A stretch of DNA of 5,206 nucleotides, from positions 1 through 5,206 of the forward strand of contig JALOTS010000184.1 of NCBI GenBank assembly GCA_025457785.1, given 5' to 3'. Origin of the DNA: Pontiellaceae bacterium (GTDB taxonomy: Bacteria > Verrucomicrobiota > Kiritimatiellia > Kiritimatiellales > Tichowtungiaceae). Positions 1 to 5,206 of the stretch are shown one piece after another. Under the pieces are notes generated by a model, which did no database searches, was not told the DNA's origin, and saw only the letters and a program-made list of their open reading frames with translations. A program made the translations under genes and the position numbers. Every line of letters starts with the position of its first letter. The first letter of the stretch is position 1.

Positions 1-1979
1 AAGAAGATGCCGGAAATAAGTTTAACGATAAACCCCGTCTCGGCGGAAATTATCTGTGGCGGCAGGCGTACAATGCGAAATGGGCGGGTGCCAACATGCT
101 TTATCTTGCCATGTTTGATGAGGTCGATGAAGCCACCGCTCTTTTTAAAACAACACCGACGGCGGAAACCTCCCCGAAGGTGATCTATGCGACCGGATAC
201 ACCAACCGGTGGGTTCGGCTCGACATCGACGGGTATAACCTTCCGAGCGACTGGTATCTGCAGGTGTGCGGCGAAATCAACAGAATGTTCAAGGGGGAGC
301 GTCCGCCGACCAATAATCTGCCGATTTCGCCGAATGCACGCCCGGTGATCACCTCGACGCCCGTAACAAACGGAATAGTCGGCGCTCTGTACAGTTACAC
401 GCTGACCGCTACGGATACGGAGACGAATGCGTTGAGCTACAGCGGCATCACCCTGCCCGCATGGCTCAGCTTCAACACAAACACCGCCGTGTTGAGCGGC
501 ACGCCGGCCATGGGCGATATCGGTTCTCATGCAGTTGCATTGCGCGTGAGCGATCTGCAGGGCAGCACCAATCAGAGTTTCACAATATGGGTCGGTACGG
601 CTGGAAATGACGCCCCGCTGATCACCTCGCTCCCCAGTACCGGCGTAATTGAAAATCAGGCGTACAGTTACACGATTTCCGCCATGGATGTTGATGGCGA
701 CCCGCTGACGTACGGTGCGCCCGTCAAGCCGGCATGGCTCAGTTTTAATGCGGGCACCCGGGTATTAAGCGGAACACCGGCTCCGACGAATGCGGGACTG
801 AATCTGGTCAACTTGACCGTCAGTGATGGAACTGTCACTGTGACGCAGCAGTTTAATGTAGCCGTGTTTGCCGGTGCGTTTTCGAGCAATCTGGTTCAGA
901 ACGGATCGTTTGAGCTGGGAGGCGCTTCACCGACTTCATGGTCGGTAGGTTCATCCACAGTTGGATCCACCGAGCAGGCGCAGCAGGGCAGCGCGTCTCT
1001 AAAGATGATGGCCGGCGCCTCCAATACGCGGCAAACCATCCCGCTGCAAACCAATACAGCCTATCAACTCAGTGTGTGGGTTCTTGCTTCCGGCCTGACC
1101 TCCGGCGGAGTGCGGTTTGATACCAATGATAAATTTGATCAGCCAAACGGCCCCAACGGACCGGGAGGAACCTGTCAGTTTAACATTGAAACCGGCGATG
1201 CGCAGATTTGGACTCAATATACCGGAACATTCAACAGCTCCAATGAAACATCCGTCACGATCCGTACATATCAAAGCAGCATGGCCGGATCGGCGTATTT
1301 TGACAATGCGGTTTTGGTCGCAACGATTGGTTCAAATGCGGCTCCGGTGATTACATCGGTTCCGGAAACCCGCGTCAATCAGGATGCCCTCTACAACTAC
1401 ACTCTGCTGGCCGCCGATGCCGGAAGCGAACCTCTGATCTTCACGGGGGTAACCATTCCTTCGTGGCTCTCCTTTAACACCAACAGCGGTCTGCTAAGCG
1501 GCGTGCCGGCCTCTGCGGATGCGGGTTCCCATCTGGTCACCCTGCGTGTCAGCGACGGCCTGCTGACCGACGAACAAAGTTTCTCTGTCCAGGTCGTTCA
1601 GACCGGTTCCGGTTATGCTGCATGGGCCGCAACCAACGGAGTCGGCGCTCCCGATGTTGACCATGACGGCGATGGACGCAACAATCTCTACGAATATGCG
1701 CTGAATGGAAATCCGACGAACAGCACAGACAACGGGATTGATCCGGTGCTCATCAGCACGGGCAGCGGATTTGAATACATCCATCTGCAGCGCAACGGCG
1801 ATTCCGGCCTGATCTACACCGTGGAAACCCGGACGAACCTGCTTTCCGGAATCTGGATGACGAACGGAACCAGTGTACTGGGAACAAATGCGTACAATGC
1901 TGTTTATGATGAGGTAAGGCATGGTGTCGCAGTAACGAATACGCGCTCTTATATCCGGTTAAAAATTGAAAACCGATAA
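1..1979 (+). CDS. GH71/99-like glycoside hydrolase with Ig-like, CBM and EF-hand modules (5' partial)
   Basis: The frame is open from base 3 with no start, so the N-terminus is missing. Stop TAA is at 1977-1979. Residues are numbered from the internal Met at 96. The first ~70 residues, plus ~31 codons before them, look like the end of a GH71/99-like catalytic barrel: 'GGNYLWRQAYNAKWAGANML', then 'AMFDEVDEATALFK', then 'DGYNLPSDWYLQ'. E9 and E12 have the E-x-x-E spacing of the GH99 catalytic pair; this equivalence is inferred. Next come He_PIG/Ig-like modules at ~82-167 and ~173-258 (signature 'PAWLSFN...LSGTP'), a CBM4/9-like module at ~264-409 ('NLVQNGSFE' to 'AYFDNAVLVA'), and a third He_PIG at ~416-502. 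An EF-hand-like loop (D522, D524, D526, G527, E533) and a beta-rich tail follow. The protein probably acts outside the cytoplasm on a polysaccharide, with the CBM aiding attachment. The signal peptide is out of view. The substrate cannot be told; related proteins are sometimes labelled xylosidase/arabinosidase. Module calls are firm, the exact GH family less so. Confidence 0.85.
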   Translation, partial: EDAGNKFNDKPRLGGNYLWRQAYNAKWAGANMLYLAMFDEVDEATALFKTTPTAETSPKVIYATGYTNRWVRLDIDGYNLPSDWYLQVCGEINRMFKGERPPTNNLPISPNARPVITSTPVTNGIVGALYSYTLTATDTETNALSYSGITLPAWLSFNTNTAVLSGTPAMGDIGSHAVALRVSDLQGSTNQSFTIWVGTAGNDAPLITSLPSTGVIENQAYSYTISAMDVDGDPLTYGAPVKPAWLSFNAGTRVLSGTPAPTNAGLNLVNLTVSDGTVTVTQQFNVAVFAGAFSSNLVQNGSFELGGASPTSWSVGSSTVGSTEQAQQGSASLKMMAGASNTRQTIPLQTNTAYQLSVWVLASGLTSGGVRFDTNDKFDQPNGPNGPGGTCQFNIETGDAQIWTQYTGTFNSSNETSVTIRTYQSSMAGSAYFDNAVLVATIGSNAAPVITSVPETRVNQDALYNYTLLAADAGSEPLIFTGVTIPSWLSFNTNSGLLSGVPASADAGSHLVTLRVSDGLLTDEQSFSVQVVQTGSGYAAWAATNGVGAPDVDHDGDGRNNLYEYALNGNPTNSTDNGIDPVLISTGSGFEYIHLQRNGDSGLIYTVETRTNLLSGIWMTNGTSVLGTNAYNAVYDEVRHGVAVTNTRSYIRLKIENR

Positions 1980-2021
1980 GTTTCCGCTGTTTCCGGTCAT
2001 TGAGAATACTCCGCCTCTTTT

Positions 2022-2042
2022 TTCCGGATGCCGGAATCTTTT
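2022..2042 (+). terminator. Possible weak terminator of the glycoside hydrolase gene
   Basis: A 6-bp perfect stem, TTCCGG (2022-2027) with CCGGAA (2031-2036), closes over an ATG loop and is followed by TCTTTT (2037-2042). It lies 43 bp after the stop codon of the plus-strand gene, in the right place and orientation. The short stem, 3-nt loop and interrupted T tract make it a modest candidate. Confidence 0.35.
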
Positions 2043-2060
2043 GCCCGGAAATTTATGCTC

Positions 2061-2092
2061 AAAAAAAAGGGCATCCCTCACGGGATGCCCTT
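2061..2092 (-). terminator. Rho-independent terminator of the GldG-like/DUF4340 operon
   Basis: A perfect 11-bp stem is formed by 2067-2077 and 2082-2092, with a 4-nt loop at 2078-2081. Read on the minus strand, the stem ends in a run of eight T (complement of the A run at 2061-2068, its last two A bases also pairing in the stem). It starts 18 bp after the stop codon of the DUF4340 gene. On the plus strand the hairpin is followed by CACAAGC rather than a T run, so it should act mainly on minus-strand transcripts. Confidence 0.9.
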
Positions 2093-2110
2093 CACAAGCA
2101 AACTCTCCGA

Positions 2111-3262
2111 TTATTGAAATCTGCCGGCGGGAATTTCACCCTCTATGATTTCATCAGGCTCCGCATCTTTTTCCCCGCCTTTTTCTTCCACCAAATTGGC
2201 ACGGGAAAGCTGCAGGCTTTCAGTAAGATATGCACCGACCACATAGGTCCATTTGGAAACCTTTTCGTTCAGTTTTACGGTTTTATCTGTGTTGGCGGCA
2301 ACCGTACTGTTAAACTCCTGAAGTTCTTCGTCATACGCCTTTTTCTTTTCGGCATCATCGCCTTCGGGCGCGACCGGCGGAGCCGGACGGGTGTAATCGA
2401 CCGCAATCCGTACAAACTGTCTTTCGTCTGCTTTCGCGCCGAGTTTAACGGTATAAGTGAATCCGTCTTTGGTCTGCGCAACATAAGTGAACGGTTTATC
2501 GAAGCCCAGTTCCGCATCCGTCCTGGCCGGATCAGCCACGGCGCCGCAGCCCAGTGATTCCAGACCCGAACGCAACCGGTCGGCTTCAGGCTGCACGAGC
2601 TGTTCAGTGTCTTTGTTCAGATCGGGCAGCGTCCACTCCGAACCGATCTGCTTCAGAACAACACCGCCGGCGTTGACCGAAACAATATCATCCGGCGGAA
2701 CCCGAAGAAGTTCACCGTTGATCCAGTCCGTGGATTGTCCTGAAAACTCTGTGAATTCACAATCCACCAGATAGATGGACTCCTCTTTATCCCGGCGGAT
2801 AAAGGATTGTTTCTTCCACCCGGTTGCAACGGTCGCTTTGCGCTGCACGCCGACCGTGACGGTCGCCGCCGTGCGGCTGTCGCCTGCTTTCAAACCAATC
2901 CGTTTTGCTTTGTCATCCAGACCAAACTCTTCAGAGGTTATATTCCCCGTGCGCACAGGACTGCCGGTTTCCAATTCGGCCAGTTGCCGCAAGGCTCCGG
3001 CCAGCTTGCTGAAGTCCGCCGGATAGCCGTACATCGTATCGACCTTCCACACTCCGTCTTTTTTAACCATCACAACGCGGCTGGTGCCGCCCTGCGTGAT
3101 TTCCACCTGCGTAACGGCATTCAGATCGACCCCTTCCAGCAGGGTTGCATCGCTGCGAACCGGCGGGCTGTGACGGGATACATCCTTCTTCTTCTGCACA
3201 ACCGCGATGCCAACGAGGAGCACAAGCACCACGACCATTCCAATCAGCTTCTTTACAGTCAT
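2111..3262 (-). CDS. DUF4340 domain protein, membrane-anchored partner of a GldG-type ABC system
   Basis: This 383-residue protein starts at ATG (3262-3260) behind a good Shine-Dalgarno and stops at TAA (2113-2111). Residues 4-23 form one hydrophobic helix flanked by lysines ('KKLIGMVVVLVLLVGIAVVQKKK'), with no cysteine lipobox, so the rest is predicted to be periplasmic. Residues ~45-290 match DUF4340: 'VTQVEIT', 'DGVWKVD', 'TSEEFGLDD', 'ATVTVG', and a closing 'YLTESLQLSRANLVEEK' at 345-361. Residues ~50-138 and ~193-275 look like two copies of one unit, each with V-x-V strands, an 'xxW' strand, an L-rich helix, an E-(F/L)-G-(L/F)-D motif and a final V-x-(V/L)-G. Residues ~292-335 are a proline-, acid- and lysine-rich insertion, and the last ~25 residues are acidic. 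DUF4340 genes often follow GldG-like genes in ABC-2 operons, as here; the biochemical role is unknown. Confidence 0.88.
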   Translation of the reverse strand: MTVKKLIGMVVVLVLLVGIAVVQKKKDVSRHSPPVRSDATLLEGVDLNAVTQVEITQGGTSRVVMVKKDGVWKVDTMYGYPADFSKLAGALRQLAELETGSPVRTGNITSEEFGLDDKAKRIGLKAGDSRTAATVTVGVQRKATVATGWKKQSFIRRDKEESIYLVDCEFTEFSGQSTDWINGELLRVPPDDIVSVNAGGVVLKQIGSEWTLPDLNKDTEQLVQPEADRLRSGLESLGCGAVADPARTDAELGFDKPFTYVAQTKDGFTYTVKLGAKADERQFVRIAVDYTRPAPPVAPEGDDAEKKKAYDEELQEFNSTVAANTDKTVKLNEKVSKWTYVVGAYLTESLQLSRANLVEEKGGEKDAEPDEIIEGEIPAGRFQ

Positions 3263-3270
3263 GTAACCAT

Positions 3271-3277
3271 TCCTTTC
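3271..3277 (-). promoter_or_regulatory. Shine-Dalgarno of the DUF4340 gene
   Basis: The minus strand reads GAAAGGA here, with 8 nt between the AGGA core and the ATG at 3262. This supports the chosen start and shows that the gene has its own ribosome entry site instead of translational coupling to the upstream gene 101 bp away. Confidence 0.75.
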
Positions 3278-3290
3278 ATTTGAGATTGAT

Positions 3291-3360
3291 GATTTCCGAT
3301 TGCCGATTCAGTCCCGTTTATTTTTTTCTGTCTGCAATCTCCATTCGGAAATCGGAAATG
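3291..3360. repeat. REP-like inverted element built of degenerate 7-nt units
   Basis: The left arm holds three head-to-tail 7-mers: GATTTCC (3291-3297), GATTGCC (3298-3304) and GATTCAG (3305-3311). The right arm holds the reverse complement units ATTCGGA (3343-3349) and AATCGGA (3350-3356), which continue into AAT. The arms pair as ten consecutive base pairs (3292-3301 with 3350-3359), one mismatch, then four more (3303-3306 with 3345-3348). The loop of about 38 nt contains a T7 run at 3321-3327. No T tract follows on the minus strand, so it is not a standard terminator. It fills most of the 101-bp space between the two minus-strand genes. Similar 7-nt periodic sequence (AATCCGA/GATTTCC-like) is, from memory, dispersed between genes in several PVC and Desulfobacterota genomes; that link is inference. 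Confidence 0.6.
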
Positions 3361-3363
3361 CCC

Positions 3364-5206
3364 TTACCTTGTTTTTTTGAGCCACAGCCCGCGAGTGATC
3401 CCGAAAAGCGCCACCAGCAGCGGAACCCCCGCGATGTTGATGACTTTCAGGCGCATTCCCAGCGTTTCAATGTCTTTACGGAGATTTTTGCGAACCTCCT
3501 TCAAAGACTGCTGCGTCTGGAAAGCCTCCTCGCGGAACTTCTTGATTTCAGCGTTCTGTTCAGCCGTCATAATCTGCTGCTGACCGTCACTTCGAACCTG
3601 CTGCAATGCACTCACGCGCGCCTGTGCGGCCTGGAGTTTTTCATTCAGCCGATCCTCTTCCGCCTTCCATTTGAGCTGGGCTTTTTTCTCCAGAGCCACC
3701 ACCCGCTCAAACGGACGGTCAAACGAGCCCCGGCTGCGCAGTCCGATCAGCGACTGACTGCCGCTGATCTGCTCGGTCAGGTTCAGTACAAAAGCAAGGT
3801 TGTCATTCCTCGGCTGCTGAATGGTCTGGCCGAAAAGTTCCATACTTTGGAGAGCAAACGAATCGCCCAGCATGTCCACATCGGAAACCAGAATCACGAC
3901 ACCGGGCTTTGTGCTTTCCTGCAATCCTTTTTCAACTGAAACCGTCTGATTGGTTACAGTTTCATCAACGGGTTTCCCGTTTGGAAATGCGGTCTTGAAC
4001 GTTCCCTGCAGGCGGACGGCCATCAACTGTTTCTTTTTAAGCGATGGAACCTTGATGTTCCCGTCTATAACGGACTGCGCGTCCGTGAGGAACCCGTCTG
4101 CATCGGTATAAAGCAGTTCGGTCATTTGCAGTCCCTCCGCCGGTTTCCCCTCAAAAGTACCGGCGAACGGAAGCATCATATCGCCGAGGGATGATGTGGC
4201 CACTTCCTCCCGGTTGATGTTTTTCGGCCGCAGGGAAAGCCAGGCGGCGTTGCGCTGCGCCCGGCCTTCCCCCATGTTCAGCGGAGTGGCGGCGGCTTCA
4301 TCGGCGGCAAACCGGTCTGTCATTTGCACTCCCCATGCCTTGGTCAAACTGTTGAGATCGGAATCTTCCGGCGGCGGACGGATTCCGTACTGCCGCATCA
4401 TCGCGGGCACACTGTCCTTGGCTGAGATACAGAGAGGATCCATAAAAGCCAGCAGGCGTCCGCCGCGCAGCACAAACTGGTCGATCGCGTACAGCGTATT
4501 GCCGGACATGCCCGCCGGATGAACCACCAGCAGCGTGTCAATATCCGCCGGTATGGCATCTACACTCATATCAACCGATTCGACATTCGTCTGACGGCTC
4601 AACTCAAGCATCGTCCCCCATCCTGTCTGCCGTCCGTCTGCAAAGGAAACCGTATCTCCCAGAATGGGCATGGAACTCATCAGACCGACTTTTGATGCTT
4701 TATCCCGGCTGACTTCACTGATCATACGGGTCAGCGTATATTCCAGTTGCGGCTCTATGCCGGGAGCAAGCACCGGAATATTCGCTTCGCGTTTTCCTGA
4801 AATGGCGACAATACCGAAGTAAAGATCGCCGCCCGTGCCGAACATATCAAGTGCCTGGCCCTGCAGGCCGTAGCGCTGCGCCCATTCCTCCTCGTCCGAA
4901 TCGGGTTTCGGATCGAACTCTTCAATCACCAGATGACTTCCTGCCCGCGACTCATATTCCGCCAGCAGATCCCGTACGCGTCCGGCAAAGTTTTTCAGAG
5001 GAATCGGCAGCCGCTCATTGCTCTTTGAAAAATAGAACTTCAAGGTGACATCGCGATCCAGCGACTTAAGCACCTCTTTCGTTCCGTCCGACAAGGTATA
5101 AAGTTTGTCCTCTGTAACATCCTTGCGCAGCCGGATCGGACTGAGCACCGCGTTAAACGCGATCAAAATACCCATAAGAATCAGCACTCCGGCAATCGCC
5201 CCGGCA
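3364..5206 (-). CDS. GldG-family ABC transporter auxiliary protein (ABC_transp_aux), 5' partial
   Basis: At least 613 residues, stop TAA at 3366-3364. The frame stays open to 5206. The first available start, GTG at 5187-5185, falls inside a hydrophobic helix ('AGAIAGVLILMGILIAFNAV'), so the true start is probably outside the window. Residues here count from that GTG. The helix is followed by the family signature 'DVTEDKLYTLSDGTKEVL' (23-40) and 'VTLKFYFSKS' (47-56), then 'EYTLTRMISEV' (149-159) and the ABC_transp_aux/GIFT-like fold with 'VGLMSS' (167-172), 'DTLLVVHPAG' (217-226) and 'FVLRGGRLLAFMDPL' (238-252). A later 'VVILVSDVDMLGDSF' and 'NLAFVLNLTEQISG' are also typical of GldG-like proteins. 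A charged coiled coil (~498-575) leads into a C-terminal membrane helix (~582-603) and a short basic tail. It is named after Flavobacterium gliding protein GldG, but homologues occur in non-gliding bacteria. It probably works with an ABC-2 permease and ATPase encoded upstream. The substrate is unknown. Confidence 0.88.
   Translation of the reverse strand, partial: AGAIAGVLILMGILIAFNAVLSPIRLRKDVTEDKLYTLSDGTKEVLKSLDRDVTLKFYFSKSNERLPIPLKNFAGRVRDLLAEYESRAGSHLVIEEFDPKPDSDEEEWAQRYGLQGQALDMFGTGGDLYFGIVAISGKREANIPVLAPGIEPQLEYTLTRMISEVSRDKASKVGLMSSMPILGDTVSFADGRQTGWGTMLELSRQTNVESVDMSVDAIPADIDTLLVVHPAGMSGNTLYAIDQFVLRGGRLLAFMDPLCISAKDSVPAMMRQYGIRPPPEDSDLNSLTKAWGVQMTDRFAADEAAATPLNMGEGRAQRNAAWLSLRPKNINREEVATSSLGDMMLPFAGTFEGKPAEGLQMTELLYTDADGFLTDAQSVIDGNIKVPSLKKKQLMAVRLQGTFKTAFPNGKPVDETVTNQTVSVEKGLQESTKPGVVILVSDVDMLGDSFALQSMELFGQTIQQPRNDNLAFVLNLTEQISGSQSLIGLRSRGSFDRPFERVVALEKKAQLKWKAEEDRLNEKLQAAQARVSALQQVRSDGQQQIMTAEQNAEIKKFREEAFQTQQSLKEVRKNLRKDIETLGMRLKVINIAGVPLLVALFGITRGLWLKKTR

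Noticed and set aside
96..98. ATG at 96 as the start of the hydrolase gene
   Set aside because: The frame is open back to base 3 and the upstream codons read as conserved barrel sequence (RLGGNYLWRQAYNAKWAGAN). No signal peptide follows this ATG.
1494..1922. 142-codon open frame on the minus strand
   Set aside because: It lies fully inside the third Ig-like and EF-hand part of the hydrolase gene, whose frame is clearly coding.
2000..2557. 185-codon open frame on the plus strand
   Set aside because: It starts in the intergenic hairpins, runs antisense through the DUF4340 gene, and its residues are F/R-rich without any family pattern.
3291..3360. CRISPR array or Rho-independent terminator in the operon spacer
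   Set aside because: Units are only 7 nt with no spacers, so it is not CRISPR. No T run follows the hairpin on the minus strand, so it is not a classical terminator.
3145..3939. 264-codon open frame on the plus strand
   Set aside because: It spans the start of the DUF4340 gene, the repeat spacer and the end of the GldG-like gene on the opposite strand. Its composition (many S, Q, R, L, C) matches an antisense reading and no domain is recognisable.
5185..5187. GTG as the start of the GldG-like gene
   Set aside because: It sits in the middle of a hydrophobic helix that continues upstream to the window edge, so it is probably an internal valine.
1..5206. A defence, toxin-antitoxin or mobile system
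   Set aside because: All long coding frames are accounted for by a secreted hydrolase and an ABC-associated pair. No transposase, recombinase, nuclease, terminal inverted repeat pair or target duplication is visible.

Overview
The window carries the inner parts of two unrelated convergent transcription units, separated by a 131-bp gap (1980-2110). Codon choice and protein style suggest a Gram-negative bacterium of the PVC group, most likely Kiritimatiellota (Pontiella-like) or a related Verrucomicrobiota lineage. The main clue is a secreted carbohydrate-active protein that ends in putative-Ig modules, a calcium-loop segment ('DHDGDGRNNLYEYALNGNP') and a terminal beta-rich segment ending in 'YIRLKIE'. 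From memory this is common in the secreted glycosidases of those phyla. It is inference, because no taxonomic marker gene is present.

Plus strand, 1-1979: the 3' part of a large multidomain secreted glycoside hydrolase of the GH71/99-like type, whose start lies outside the window. The visible order is: end of the catalytic barrel with an 'FDEVDE' motif, two He_PIG/Ig-like modules, a CBM4/9-type jelly-roll carbohydrate-binding module, a third He_PIG module, an EF-hand-like loop and a terminal beta-rich segment. A weak hairpin followed by a T-rich stretch lies about 40 bp after its stop.

Minus strand, 5206 down to 2111: two genes of an ABC-transporter-associated operon. Upstream is a GldG-family auxiliary protein (N-terminal membrane helix, periplasmic ABC_transp_aux/GIFT-like region, coiled coil, C-terminal membrane helix), open at the window edge. 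A 101-bp spacer follows, then a DUF4340 protein with one N-terminal membrane anchor. A strong Rho-independent terminator at 2061-2092 closes the operon. In this family the ATPase and ABC-2 permease genes normally lie just upstream, which here would be beyond 5206. The exported substrate is unknown.

The most unusual non-coding feature is the spacer at 3263-3363. It is built of degenerate 7-nt units (consensus GATTTCC) on one arm and their reverse complement on the other, giving an imperfect hairpin that resembles a dispersed REP-like element inserted between two co-transcribed genes. I found no RNA gene, insertion sequence, CRISPR array or defence system. Overall the window looks like ordinary chromosomal content with one intriguing repeat.
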